34,618 nucleotides of DNA, taken from NCBI GenBank assembly GCA_017453865.1, contig JAFTEC010000017.1, forward strand, positions 1 to 34,618, in the 5' to 3' direction. Positions 16,742 through 25,505 of the stretch are shown here, piece after piece. The position numbers and the translations under genes were made by a program. Within the stretch, counting starts at the first letter, position 1, and the number at the start of each line of letters is the position of its first letter. The notes under the pieces are model-generated. The model ran no database searches, was not told the DNA's origin, and worked only from the letters and a program-made list of their open reading frames with translations. Source of the DNA: Lachnospiraceae bacterium (GTDB lineage Bacteria; Bacillota; Clostridia; Lachnospirales; Lachnospiraceae).

Positions 16742-17323
16742 ATGGACAATTTTAACGAAGAAGCATTGGGACTGATAATGGTATTTGGCGGATTTCTGGC
16801 GGTATTTTTTATAATATGGCTGGTATTCTATCTCATAGATGCCATCGCAAGATACAGATACCTGAAGGTCAGAAGCTATGATAATGCCTGGATGGCCTTT
16901 ATACCCATAGTAAATATATGGGCTTCTGTGGAAGCGACCTACGGAAATACGGAAACAATAACCATATACGGCTGGAATGCACCCGCGATAGTTATGAAGC
17001 TCTGGCCTGTTGTATGCTATATCCTTGGAATGCTGATCAATTTTCTGCCCGTTGCCGGCAGCATGCTGAGCCTTATTCTCTCTGTACTGAATATCATAGT
17101 TCTGATCATGCTGTTTAAGGACATGATGGAAAGGCTGGAAAACCCCCAGGAAGGATTTCTGGCAGTGCTCGCTGTGATAATACCGGTTATCTCATCCGCA
17201 GTTATCATTGACGGAACAAGGAAATTCAATGCCGGTGACCAGAACTGGAAGGAAGACAGCCGGATACTGAAATCCCAGACTGAAACAAACGGTCCCCTCT
17301 CCTTTATGAACAGCAGTCACTGA
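16742..17323 (+). CDS. Four-helix membrane protein (DUF5684-like), unknown function
   Basis: A 193-residue integral membrane protein. Hydrophobic helices are seen at about 10-33, 75-98, 100-123 and 137-157. Between the first two, the segment NAWMAFIPIVNIW recalls the W-x-AxIPIYN loop of small Firmicute membrane proteins grouped under DUF5684 or similar; this is a resemblance, not a firm assignment. The C-terminal 40 residues are polar. GGGAGGAG lies just before the ATG, and a promoter is visible at 16658-16687. It is transcribed divergently from leuS and converges on the membrane glycosyltransferase-like gene with 44 bases between. Confidence 0.8.
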   Translation: MDNFNEEALGLIMVFGGFLAVFFIIWLVFYLIDAIARYRYLKVRSYDNAWMAFIPIVNIWASVEATYGNTETITIYGWNAPAIVMKLWPVVCYILGMLINFLPVAGSMLSLILSVLNIIVLIMLFKDMMERLENPQEGFLAVLAVIIPVISSAVIIDGTRKFNAGDQNWKEDSRILKSQTETNGPLSFMNSSH

Positions 17324-17367
17324 TAAGCTTACAGGACGGAGCTGTACGCCCCTCATTCCGGGATAAC

Positions 17368-18864
17368 TCATTCAAACAGGCGGTACAGCTCCTCTCCCTC
17401 ATTATCCGCTACGAGCTCATAATTCGAATAGACGTAGTCCTTAATATCCTCGTCATCAAATTCCCACATGCGCTCGCATATGATCCACTTTGGTGTTTCA
17501 AAGCGGAGTTTATTCATAACATCAGTTTTTATTCTTGGATCCAGATGGAGAAAGTAGGGAAGGTTCACCGGATACTTATTCGGCGGCAGTACCTGGTTTA
17601 CCTCATAATAGATCATTCCGGATTCCAGGTTATAGATATCGTCCCTTTCCCATTCCGGCACCAGCTCATAAATCTCCCGGCAGGCAAGGACCTGGCTCTT
17701 CCCCGTTTCCTCATTGAATATCATTATATTTTCTTTTATCTTGTCCACATTCAGATCCCAATAGCCAATAATAGTGGTTGTTATTGCAAGAAATATTGCA
17801 AAATACCGGATGTCCGGCCTGAAAACAGAGCCGCTGAGTTTAATATCATTTGTTATTCTACTTAGGTCATCCTTCAGGATGTAGATCAGCATAACTGCAA
17901 ATACCGGCATCTGTGTCAAAAAGTAATAGAGATACGGTGTTCCGAAATGGAGAGACAGAAACTGTATAACGGCCAGGATAAGAAGATACATCCTCCTGTC
18001 CTTTTCCTCCTTTTCCAAGGGCTTCATACAGATCCCGTAAAAAACCGCAGCATAACAGATAAGGAGGTTCCTCTCCCATTCAAACGAAAAGGGCTCGTAG
18101 TAGTCCGTGGAACGCCTGAAGGCAAAGAGGAAGGCACAGTAGAGGAAGTCTTTTACTGCCCCGTTTACAATGAAATAGATGAATACAGGGACCGTCACGA
18201 TCATAAGTCCCTTCAGAAAACCCGCAGCACAGCCTTTAATGGCTTCGTAGTCCTTCTCCCTGATAAGGGTTATAAGGACGGTGATCACTGAGGAGATTAT
18301 AACCGCAGCTATAGTGACCTTTGAATAGAGACAGATCCCGAAGCCTATTCCCATTATAAGTGCTGCGGTTTCCTTCGAAAAAAACGCTTTCTCCCCGTTT
18401 TTTATATGATCCAGGGTAAGATAGACCGCTGCAAAGGAGAATGGCAGGAAAAGCTCTTCCACCGTATTTCCTCCCCAGATCAGGGCATAGGCAACAAAAT
18501 AATATAAAAGGAGTAAAGCCGCGGACAGAAAGCGGTTTAGAAACAGCCCGGCCGTGATCCACAGTATCACCACGGTAAAAACAACGGATATGCACTGTAT
18601 CAGAAAGATTCCCGGCCTGTTCCTTATGATAAGCTGTCCGAGTGCTTCATAAAAAAAGAATACCGGACCCTTCAGGTCGAAGTAATCCCTGTAAGGAACA
18701 CAGCCCTCCGTTATGGCCCTCCCCATCAGTGAATACCAGGAGGAATCATATCCGTAGGCATAGGGGTAGAGAGGACTTGTCCAGCTGGAGCACTGGAAAA
18801 TATACAGTATCCCCGATACCGCCACAAGGATATATTCGATTATGTTTCTTTTTGAAAAGCGCAT
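17368..18864 (-). CDS. GT-C type membrane glycosyltransferase-like protein
   Basis: A protein of about 498 residues with many hydrophobic helices (about 10). Its first outer loop carries GYDSSWY and then PYRDYFDLKGP, matching the acidic catalytic loop of GT-C (PMT/ArnT-like) glycosyltransferases that use lipid-linked sugars. A soluble C-terminal domain of about 110 residues follows the last helix (EIYELVPEWERDD...YELVADNEGEELYRLF). The role would be transfer of a sugar to lipid, polymer or protein at the outer membrane face. The start is uncertain: ATG 18864 or GTG 18879, neither with a good Shine-Dalgarno. It follows the terminator of the EF-G gene by about 45 bases, so its own promoter or read-through is needed. 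Confidence 0.82.
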   Translation of the reverse strand: MRFSKRNIIEYILVAVSGILYIFQCSSWTSPLYPYAYGYDSSWYSLMGRAITEGCVPYRDYFDLKGPVFFFYEALGQLIIRNRPGIFLIQCISVVFTVVILWITAGLFLNRFLSAALLLLYYFVAYALIWGGNTVEELFLPFSFAAVYLTLDHIKNGEKAFFSKETAALIMGIGFGICLYSKVTIAAVIISSVITVLITLIREKDYEAIKGCAAGFLKGLMIVTVPVFIYFIVNGAVKDFLYCAFLFAFRRSTDYYEPFSFEWERNLLICYAAVFYGICMKPLEKEEKDRRMYLLILAVIQFLSLHFGTPYLYYFLTQMPVFAVMLIYILKDDLSRITNDIKLSGSVFRPDIRYFAIFLAITTTIIGYWDLNVDKIKENIMIFNEETGKSQVLACREIYELVPEWERDDIYNLESGMIYYEVNQVLPPNKYPVNLPYFLHLDPRIKTDVMNKLRFETPKWIICERMWEFDDEDIKDYVYSNYELVADNEGEELYRLFE

Positions 18865-18910
18865 ATTCCATGATCCCACTAACTCGTAGGAGCTTCAGCC
18901 ACAAAGGAGC

Positions 18911-18954
18911 TTAATAAAAAATACCCCCGAAGTCACCTGAAGAAACCCCGGGGG
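18911..18954 (-). terminator. Rho-independent terminator of the EF-G-like gene
   Basis: On the minus strand a GC stem (CCCCCG at 18954-18949 pairing with CGGGGG at 18929-18924) is followed by TATTTTTTATTAA (18923-18911). It begins 19 bases after the gene's stop. Confidence 0.75.
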
Positions 18955-18973
18955 CAAAGTGTCGTAAATTACA

Positions 18974-21064
18974 TTACTCTTCTATATTCTCGATCTTGTC
19001 CTTCCGGGCCTCGATCTCCTTGGCCTGCACATCGGAGGGTGCGGGCTCGTAGCGGTTGAACTCATATGAGTACTCTCCGATACCCCCTGTCATTGAGCGG
19101 AGATCCGTATTGTATCCGAATATCTGACTTTCGGGTATCTCAGCCTCGATGATCTGCTTTCCGCCGTCCGTGGGATTCATTCCAAGCACACGGCCGCGGC
19201 GCTTATTGAGATCACCCATTACGTCTCCGGTGAACTGATCCGGAACAGTGACCTTAAGGGTCATAATGGGCTCGAGAAGTATGGGTGTTGCCTTCATAAA
19301 GCCGTCCTTAAAGGCAAGCTTTGCAGCGGTCTTAAAGGACTGCTCGGAGGAGTCTACCGGGTGATAGGAGCCGTCATAGAGGGTAGCCTTAACACCGACA
19401 ACGGGATATGCCGCAAGAGGACCCTTTTCAACAGACTCGGCAAGTCCCTTTTCAACAGCGGGGAAGAAGTTCTTCGGAACCGCTCCGCCCACGACCTTTT
19501 CCTCGAAGATGAAGGGCTTCTCCATATCTCCGCTGGGCTCGAATATGATCTTTACATCACCGAACTGTCCGTGTCCTCCGGTCTGCTTCTTGTATCTGCC
19601 CTGAACGTCAGACCTTCCCTTTATGGTCTCACGGTACGCAACCTTCGGAGTTGAAAGCTCGATCTGGACCTTGTACTCGCTCTCGAGCTTTGCCTTTACA
19701 ACGTCGATCTGCTGGTCTCCTATACCGTAGAGCAGGGTCTGGCGGTTAAGGGAATCATTTACATTCCTTAAGGTAAGATCCTCTGCGCACATCTTTGCAA
19801 GCGCCTGGGATATCTTGTCCACATCGCCCTTATTAACGGGCCTGTAGCGAACAGCCGTATAAGGCGTCGAGATAAGCGGCTTTCCGAACCTTATTGCCGT
19901 AGCCTTGGTTCCAAGGGAGTCACCGGTCTTTGTAACGGCAAGCTTTGCAAAGGCACCTATATCTCCGGCGTGGAGCTCGGGAACCTCAATTGCCTTATTT
20001 CCGCAGAGGGTGTAAAGCTTACCTGTCTTCTCCTCGGCATCCTCATTCACATTATAGAGGGCATCGCCGCTCTTTATGACACCGGAACATACCTTGAAGA
20101 GTGAATACTTTCCGATAAAGGGATCGATTATGGTCTTCCATACTATGGCTGTCTTCGGCTTCGAGAAGTCGTAGTCGGCTTCGAATACCTCCGAGCTTGC
20201 GGTATCAATTCCCGCCATCTTCCTGCCCTCGGGACTCGGAAGATACTTCACGCAGTCGTCAAGCAGTGTATATACGCCGCGGATAAGGGTATTGCTGCCC
20301 ATGGTTATCGGAACGATGGTTCCGTCGCATACGCTGGTGTGGAGCGCAGCCCTGATCTCCGCCTCGGAGAAGGTTTCGCCTCCGAAATACCTGTCCATAA
20401 ACTCTTCACTTGTCTCGGCAACAGCCTCCATAAGGGAATCCCTGTAGGCCTGGAGATTCTCCTTTGAATAATCGGGGATCTCGCACTCAACGGCCTTTCC
20501 CTTATCATCCCAGCGGAAAGCCTTTTCTGCCACAACATTTACGTATCCGACGAACTTTTCATCTTCCCTGATCGGGAAATGGAAGGGCGCTATCTTTTTT
20601 CCGTAGAGGTCTGTAAGCTCCTCAAGAACGTTCTTGAATGAAGCATTGTCAATATCCATATTTGAAACATAGATCATTCTGGGAATATTGTACTTATCGC
20701 AAAGCTCCCAGGCTTTCTTTGTTCCGGTCTCGACGCCGGCCTTGCCGTTTACAACGATAATCGCCGAAGCCGCAGCCGTGGCAGCCTCTTCCACCTCGCC
20801 CACAAAGTCAAAGAATCCCGGAGTATCCATGATATTGAGCTTTGTATCCTCCCATTCGATGGGGATAAGGGATGTGCTTATTGAGAATTTCCTCTTCTGC
20901 TCCTCCTTATCATAGTCGCTGATGGTGTTTCCATCGGCAATGGTTCCGAGTCTCGTTGTAAGCCCCGAAAGATTTGCCATTGCTTCCACAAGGCTGGTCT
21001 TTCCGGAGCCGCCGTGGCCCAGGAGGACAATATTACGGATCTTCTCTGTTGTGTAAACCTTCAT
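18974..21064 (-). CDS. Elongation factor G paralogue (EF-G II type)
   Basis: A 696-residue translational GTPase with the five-domain EF-G layout. The G1 loop is GHGGSGKT (16-23) rather than AHIDAGKT. Switch I reads QKRKFSIS in place of RGITI. G3 is DTPGFFDF (80-87), where Phe replaces the catalytic His of DTPGHVDF. G4 is SNMD (134-137) instead of NKMD. These changes separate it from the main translocase and fit the EF-G II clade, some members of which lack translocation activity. Domain IV (about 475-600, including RYKKQTGGHGQFGDV) and the C-terminal domain are complete. Its Shine-Dalgarno is TGGAGG. It has its own promoter, a leader stem-loop and a terminator. The true fusA with str genes is not in this window. 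Confidence 0.9.
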   Translation of the reverse strand: MKVYTTEKIRNIVLLGHGGSGKTSLVEAMANLSGLTTRLGTIADGNTISDYDKEEQKRKFSISTSLIPIEWEDTKLNIMDTPGFFDFVGEVEEAATAAASAIIVVNGKAGVETGTKKAWELCDKYNIPRMIYVSNMDIDNASFKNVLEELTDLYGKKIAPFHFPIREDEKFVGYVNVVAEKAFRWDDKGKAVECEIPDYSKENLQAYRDSLMEAVAETSEEFMDRYFGGETFSEAEIRAALHTSVCDGTIVPITMGSNTLIRGVYTLLDDCVKYLPSPEGRKMAGIDTASSEVFEADYDFSKPKTAIVWKTIIDPFIGKYSLFKVCSGVIKSGDALYNVNEDAEEKTGKLYTLCGNKAIEVPELHAGDIGAFAKLAVTKTGDSLGTKATAIRFGKPLISTPYTAVRYRPVNKGDVDKISQALAKMCAEDLTLRNVNDSLNRQTLLYGIGDQQIDVVKAKLESEYKVQIELSTPKVAYRETIKGRSDVQGRYKKQTGGHGQFGDVKIIFEPSGDMEKPFIFEEKVVGGAVPKNFFPAVEKGLAESVEKGPLAAYPVVGVKATLYDGSYHPVDSSEQSFKTAAKLAFKDGFMKATPILLEPIMTLKVTVPDQFTGDVMGDLNKRRGRVLGMNPTDGGKQIIEAEIPESQIFGYNTDLRSMTGGIGEYSYEFNRYEPAPSDVQAKEIEARKDKIENIEE

Positions 21065-21091
21065 ACGGAAATTACCTCCAATAAAATATAA

Positions 21092-21137
21092 TCGTGCTTT
21101 GTCCGGATCCTTCTCCGGTACCTCATAGCAAGCACGA
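21092..21137 (-). promoter_or_regulatory. Stem-loop in the leader of the EF-G-like gene
   Basis: TCGTGCTT (21092-21099) and AAGCACGA (21130-21137) form a perfect 8-bp stem. Inside is a second stem CCGGA/TCCGG. It lies between the promoter and the ribosome-binding site. The first stem strand begins only about 3 bases after the -10 box, so it may be partly outside the RNA and could instead be a DNA site. Confidence 0.4.
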
Positions 21138-21139
21138 CT

Positions 21140-21168
21140 ATTTTACCAAATTTTCTTTTATTTAACAA
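21140..21168 (-). promoter_or_regulatory. Promoter of the EF-G-like gene
   Basis: The minus strand reads TTGTTA (21168-21163), 17 bases, TAAAAT (21145-21140). A weaker alternative -35 (TTGTCA at 21190-21185) lies upstream. Confidence 0.55.
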
Positions 21169-21284
21169 TGGTTTTTGTATAATTTGACAAGGTCTTCATA
21201 TCTTCATTCCGAAAAGTCCGGACCATGAGGATGGCTTTCTGACAGAACCGTATCTTTATCCGGAATAAGCATTTAGACGCTTAT

Positions 21285-22595
21285 CTATTTCAGCAGCATA
21301 TCCATATCCTTAAAAAAGTCCGGAAAAGAGATACCGACACAGGAAGGATCCCGTATCTCAACCGGCCGTACATCGGAATTGATAAGTGCCGCAACGGAAA
21401 AGCTCATCGCGATACGGTGGTCAAATGCGGTCTCAATGGAGGCTCTGTGCAGAGGCCTTCCTCCGCGTATCACCATACCGTCCTCTCTCTCTTCAGCGTC
21501 TGCACCCATGGCCCTAAGGTTATTTACGGTAAGGCTTATCCTGTTTGACTCCTTGACCTTAAGCTCCGCCGCATCCCTTATCACGGTTTCACCCTCAGCG
21601 GCAGCGGCAACCACAGCGATAAGCGGGAGCTCATCGATAAGAGCCGGGATTATATCTCCTTCGATCTCCACTCCCTTAAGGGAAGGCGAGTGCTTTACTA
21701 TAAGATCCGCGGATCTTTCGCCGGATTCATAATGCTCGTTTTCTATCCTGATATCGGCTCCCATTTCCCTGAAAACCCGGATGACCCCGTCTCTTGTAGG
21801 ATTGATGCCCACATTCTTAAGTACGACCTCCGAGTCCGGAACTATCAGAGCCGCGCCGATAAAGTAGGCTGCACTGGAAATATCTCCGGGAACATTGACC
21901 TCTAAGCCCCTAAGCTCACTGCAGGGTCTTACGGAGGCTCTCGGGTCGGCCTCACTCCCTCCTGTAATATCCGCTCCGAAGGCGGAAAGCATAAGTTCGG
22001 TATGGTTTCTTGAGAGAGCAGGTTCGATAACAACTGTCTCTTTATCCGCGTACAGGCCGGATAAAAGTATGGCTGACTTTACCTGTGCAGATGCCACCCT
22101 TGTCCTTATCTCACCCCCGTGGAGCTCTCCCCTGTCGATTATAAGGGGCAGAAGTCCGTCTTTGTTCTCAGATCTTATGGAGGCCCCAATAGCCTTCAGC
22201 GGTTCGATTATCCTCCTCATGGGTCTTCTTGAAAGGGATGCATCACCGGTAAGACGGGTCTCAAAGCCCTGTCCCGCAAGTATACCGGATATAAGCCTTG
22301 TGGTAGTTCCGGAATTTCCGCAGTCCAAGGGTTTATAAGGCTTATTAAGCCCCCGGAGGCCCTTGCCAAAAACCCTGATAAAACCGCCTTTTTCGTCTCG
22401 TCCTTCTTCGATCTCTATCCCCATTGCCCGGAAACAGTTCATGGTGGATATGCAGTCCGCACTCTTTAAGAAGCCCCTTATGACGGTATCTCCCGACGCA
22501 ATAGAACCGAACATCACGGCTCTATGTGAAATTGATTTGTCTCCCGGTACGGTTAGCTCACCGTGAAGACCGTTTGAAGCATGATTTATTTTCAT
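21285..22595 (-). CDS. aroA: 3-phosphoshikimate 1-carboxyvinyltransferase (EPSP synthase)
   Basis: A 436-residue enzyme of the shikimate pathway, joining shikimate-3-phosphate and phosphoenolpyruvate. The N-terminal motif is PGDKSISHRA (Lys20, Ser21, Arg25). GNSGTTTR (93-100) is the PEP-binding loop and LSRRPM (121-126) the second signature. The C-terminal part carries DELPLIAV, KESNRI and DHRIAMSF, all expected for the family. The length is normal. It is coupled to tyrA by an ATGA overlap, so both are one operon for aromatic amino acids. No obvious terminator follows in the 220 bases before the EF-G-like gene. Confidence 0.97.
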   Translation of the reverse strand: MKINHASNGLHGELTVPGDKSISHRAVMFGSIASGDTVIRGFLKSADCISTMNCFRAMGIEIEEGRDEKGGFIRVFGKGLRGLNKPYKPLDCGNSGTTTRLISGILAGQGFETRLTGDASLSRRPMRRIIEPLKAIGASIRSENKDGLLPLIIDRGELHGGEIRTRVASAQVKSAILLSGLYADKETVVIEPALSRNHTELMLSAFGADITGGSEADPRASVRPCSELRGLEVNVPGDISSAAYFIGAALIVPDSEVVLKNVGINPTRDGVIRVFREMGADIRIENEHYESGERSADLIVKHSPSLKGVEIEGDIIPALIDELPLIAVVAAAAEGETVIRDAAELKVKESNRISLTVNNLRAMGADAEEREDGMVIRGGRPLHRASIETAFDHRIAMSFSVAALINSDVRPVEIRDPSCVGISFPDFFKDMDMLLK

Positions 22596-23695
22596 GTCCT
22601 GCTGTAGATCTTATATCCTTTCTCCATAAGGTCCGCGATACCGAGGGCCATGGACTCCCTGTCATAAAATTCTATGCGGAGCGCCCCCTCCTCATATGTC
22701 CTGTTATGAACGATACCGATATTCTTTATCGAAAGACCATGAGCCGATAGAATCGTGGCGACTATGGCTATGGCACCGGGCTCGTCCTCTACGTCAATAT
22801 GGATAATATATGTCTTCTTTATAGGCCCAAGAGGTGCATCGGGAACGGAATCGCGGTAGTTCTTTGCTTCTTCAAAGATACGTTTAAGCTCCTGCCCCTG
22901 CTTCCCGGCTATCAACTCCCGTGTTTCACTGAGCATTTCAATATACTCGTCCAAAAGTCCGGAGATCTCCTCCGGATTTTCCATACAGATCTGCTCCCAC
23001 ATTACCGGATCGGAGGAGGCAATACGGGTAATATCCTTGAAGCCTCCGGCCGCTATGGCCTTCATATACTGCTCCGGGGAATCCTCCTTTTCAATAAGCC
23101 TGACCAGAGTATAGGCTATCATATGGGGCACATGGCTCACAGCCGCAGTGACACGGTCATGGAGCGCCGGTGAAAGCACCAGCGGGATTGCCCCAAGCCT
23201 CCGTACCAGGTCCTCGTAACGCCTTATATGCTCCTCCCCCGCATTATCCCCCGGGGTAAGGATATAATAGGCATTTTCGATCAGATGATCATTTGAATTC
23301 TTATATCCGCTCTTTTCCGATCCTGCCATTGGATGTCCGCCGATAAAGAGGGCATCTCCGGCATACCTTTCAACCGCAGCGTGAATAACACCCTTTACGG
23401 ATCCCACATCGGTGAGAATGGTTTCAGGGCTTAGATAGGGCTTCAAAAGGGAAAGGTACTCCGTATTGGTTTCCACCGGAGCACACAAAAAAATAAAATC
23501 ACAGTCCCTGAAGCTGTCATCAAGCTTCAGGGTACCGTGATCTATTATCCCTTCCTTAAGGGCAAGGTCCAGGGTTTCCTTGGATCTGTTCAAAGCCGTG
23601 ATATGAGCGTCGGGAAAGACCCGCCGTATATTCTTCGCGATTGAACCGCCGATCAGCCCGAGAGCGATAAAGCCTGCCTTCAGACACTCGCTCAT
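22592..23695 (-). CDS. tyrA: Prephenate dehydrogenase with C-terminal ACT domain
   Basis: A 367-residue protein for tyrosine synthesis, oxidising prephenate to 4-hydroxyphenylpyruvate with NAD(P). The N-terminal Rossmann motif is GLIGGSIA (13-20). The active-site stretch GGHPMAGSEKSG lies near 120, and a helical dimerisation domain follows. An ACT domain (about 294-367, beginning IIHIDVEDEPGAIA) should bind an aromatic amino acid for feedback control. Its ATG overlaps the TGA of a 42-residue gene upstream (ATGA), and its own stop overlaps the aroA start, so all three are translationally chained. Confidence 0.96.
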   Translation of the reverse strand: MSECLKAGFIALGLIGGSIAKNIRRVFPDAHITALNRSKETLDLALKEGIIDHGTLKLDDSFRDCDFIFLCAPVETNTEYLSLLKPYLSPETILTDVGSVKGVIHAAVERYAGDALFIGGHPMAGSEKSGYKNSNDHLIENAYYILTPGDNAGEEHIRRYEDLVRRLGAIPLVLSPALHDRVTAAVSHVPHMIAYTLVRLIEKEDSPEQYMKAIAAGGFKDITRIASSDPVMWEQICMENPEEISGLLDEYIEMLSETRELIAGKQGQELKRIFEEAKNYRDSVPDAPLGPIKKTYIIHIDVEDEPGAIAIVATILSAHGLSIKNIGIVHNRTYEEGALRIEFYDRESMALGIADLMEKGYKIYSRT

Positions 23696-23820
23696 TTCTC
23701 CTCTTCTTCCCTTCTGGATTCAACATAGGCAACGCTGGCAACCACCGCGATCATTATTCCCACTGCGATAAGTGTCATAACGGCAAATGCCGATAAAGCA
23801 ACAACCACTCCGATATTCAT
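23692..23820 (-). CDS. 42-residue single-pass membrane protein, coupled to tyrA
   Basis: A short frame easy to miss in automatic calls. It encodes 42 residues: MNIGVV, a long hydrophobic helix rich in Val, Ala and Ile (about 4-32), then a charged end ESRREEEEK. A good Shine-Dalgarno (AGGAGA, about 6 bases upstream) precedes ATG 23820. Its TGA overlaps the tyrA ATG, so translation of tyrA is probably coupled to it. It follows the PilZ gene by 63 bases. I know no function; it could be a small membrane regulator or a coupling peptide. Confidence 0.65.
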   Translation of the reverse strand: MNIGVVVALSAFAVMTLIAVGIMIAVVASVAYVESRREEEEK

Positions 23821-23883
23821 CCTGCTTCTCCTGTTCTGTATAATTCCCGCAGCTGTCCGGCACCCTTTAAGAACCGGAACAGC

Positions 23884-24318
23884 TTATAAATCTCCCTTAT
23901 TGAGAGCCTGCTCCATAATGCTCATAAGCTCGTCCCTCTCCTCCTCCTCGGTCTTCGGGACATTTCCCTCCTGATCGGAGTAATCCTGATAGGTCTCATA
24001 TACCTCTATCCTGCAGGCATCTGTTTCCGGCATTCCGATGAAAACACCGCCGTAGATATTTCCCTCTTCCTGATGGCTTACCCTTACCACATTTATAAAG
24101 GCAGGGATCACATCACCGGTCCAGATCTTGATATTGGCCTTGTAGATCACGCCGTTCATAAGCTCCTGCCGGCAGATAAACCCCACACCGGCCTTTGAAA
24201 TATCAAGTACCTCGACAGGAATGCCGAGTCCGCTCTCATCATCAACCCGGGTCATGAAGAGCTTGACACTCAGGGTGTGTCTCTTATACTTTCTTCGGTT
24301 TAAGCCTATATCTCCCAT
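23884..24318 (-). CDS. PilZ domain protein (c-di-GMP receptor)
   Basis: A 144-residue protein that is nearly all one PilZ domain. The c-di-GMP binding residues are present: RRKYKR (8-13, the R-x3-R motif) and DISKAGVGF (39-47, the D/N-x-S-x-x-G motif). A beta-rich core follows, and the C-terminus is an acidic helix (TEEEERDELMSIMEQAL). It has no output domain, so it should act by protein-protein contact. The Shine-Dalgarno is ACGGAGG, and a clear promoter lies 38 bases upstream. PilZ proteins often control motility or exopolysaccharide, which fits the sigma-28 promoter elsewhere in this window. Confidence 0.92.
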   Translation of the reverse strand: MGDIGLNRRKYKRHTLSVKLFMTRVDDESGLGIPVEVLDISKAGVGFICRQELMNGVIYKANIKIWTGDVIPAFINVVRVSHQEEGNIYGGVFIGMPETDACRIEVYETYQDYSDQEGNVPKTEEEERDELMSIMEQALNKGDL

Positions 24319-24355
24319 ATCATCCTCCGTTAATACCCCTCACAAACACCAGACC

Positions 24356-24384
24356 ATTATAAATTATATTCAATAAATATACAA
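24356..24384 (-). promoter_or_regulatory. Promoter of the PilZ gene (and probably the aro genes)
   Basis: The minus strand reads TTGTAT (24384-24379), 17 bases, TATAAT (24361-24356). No separate promoter is obvious before the 42-residue gene, so tyrA and aroA may also be read from here. Confidence 0.6.
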
Positions 24385-24467
24385 TCTTTGCTTTCGCTTA
24401 ATCCTTATAAACGCATCAGGGTCTCTATCCGCATTGACCTGATATCCACAGGCAAAAGCATTTTCTC

Positions 24468-25505
24468 TCACTTTATAAACATCGCATCCCCGAAGCTGAA
24501 AAAGCGGTAGCGCTTCTCAATGGCATCCTTATAGGCGCTTAGAACATTCTCCCGTCCCGCAAGCGCGGAAACCAGCATTAGAAGCGTGCTTTCCGGAAGG
24601 TGGAAATTAGTGATAAGGCAGTCCAGAACCTTAAAGCTGTAGCCCGGATAGATAAAGATATCCGTTTCCTCTCCGTCAACGGTTCTTACCCTTCCGTTAC
24701 CATCCGCCGCGGCTTCAATGGTCCTGCAGCTTGTGGTCCCGACGGCGATGACCCTGCCGCCCTCTCTCTTTGTGCTATTTATGAGCTCTGCGGTTTCCGG
24801 GCTTAAGAAAATAGTCTCACTGTGCATGCGGTGATCCAGGATATTATCTTCTTTTACGGGTCTGAAGGTTCCGAGCCCCACATGGAGAGTAACATACGCT
24901 ATTTTTACGCCCTTTGCGGCAATCTCCGAAAGAAGGGCCTCCGTGAAATGGAGTCCCGCAGTGGGAGCTGCCGCCGAGCCCTCATATTTTGCGTATACCG
25001 TATTGTATCTGCCGCGGTCCTTAAGCTTATGGGTGATATAGGGAGGCAGCGGCATTTCCCCAAGCTTATCAAGGAGCTCCTCAAAGATCCCCTGAAATTC
25101 AAAGCGGACAAGCCTGTTGCCCTGATCGAGAACATCTGTAATTTCCGCCTTAAGAAGGCCGTCGCCGAAGCTCACCCTGGCTCCGGGCCTTAGCTTCTTT
25201 CCCGGACGCACTATGGTTTCCCAGCTGTCCTCCGAAAGACGCTTTAATAAAAGTATCTCAACCGCGGCTCCCGTGTCTTCCTTTACGCCCAGAAGCCGTG
25301 CGGGTATGACCTTGGTATTATTAAGGACAAGGCAGTCTCCCGGAAAGAGATAGTCCTTTATATCCTTAAAATGCCGGTCCTCCCTTTTCCCGCTCCTGCG
25401 GTCAAGTACCATAAGCCTCGATCCGTCCCTGTTTTCCAACGGATCCTGGGCGATAAGCTCCTCCGGAAGCTCATAATGGTAGTCTCTTTTATAAAGAGCA
25501 CTCAT
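24468..25505 (-). CDS. queA: tRNA ribosyltransferase-isomerase QueA
   Basis: A 345-residue enzyme of queuosine synthesis that transfers the ribosyl part of S-adenosylmethionine to preQ1 in tRNA, giving epoxyqueuosine. Family motifs are [21 protein letters not shown] at the N-terminus (two short parts of it are diagnostic), [26 protein letters not shown] and the C-terminal [16 protein letters not shown]. The length is normal. It begins with an ATGA overlap on pheT, so it is the third gene of pheS-pheT-queA. Other queuosine genes are not in the window. Confidence 0.97.
   Translation of the reverse strand: MSALYKRDYHYELPEELIAQDPLENRDGSRLMVLDRRSGKREDRHFKDIKDYLFPGDCLVLNNTKVIPARLLGVKEDTGAAVEILLLKRLSEDSWETIVRPGKKLRPGARVSFGDGLLKAEITDVLDQGNRLVRFEFQGIFEELLDKLGEMPLPPYITHKLKDRGRYNTVYAKYEGSAAAPTAGLHFTEALLSEIAAKGVKIAYVTLHVGLGTFRPVKEDNILDHRMHSETIFLSPETAELINSTKREGGRVIAVGTTSCRTIEAAADGNGRVRTVDGEETDIFIYPGYSFKVLDCLITNFHLPESTLLMLVSALAGRENVLSAYKDAIEKRYRFFSFGDAMFIK

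Noticed and set aside
23760..23800. A plus-strand GCCGATAAAG resembling a sigma-28 -10.
   Set aside because: It lies inside the 42-residue gene, has no TAAA at the right spacing and no plus-strand gene follows.
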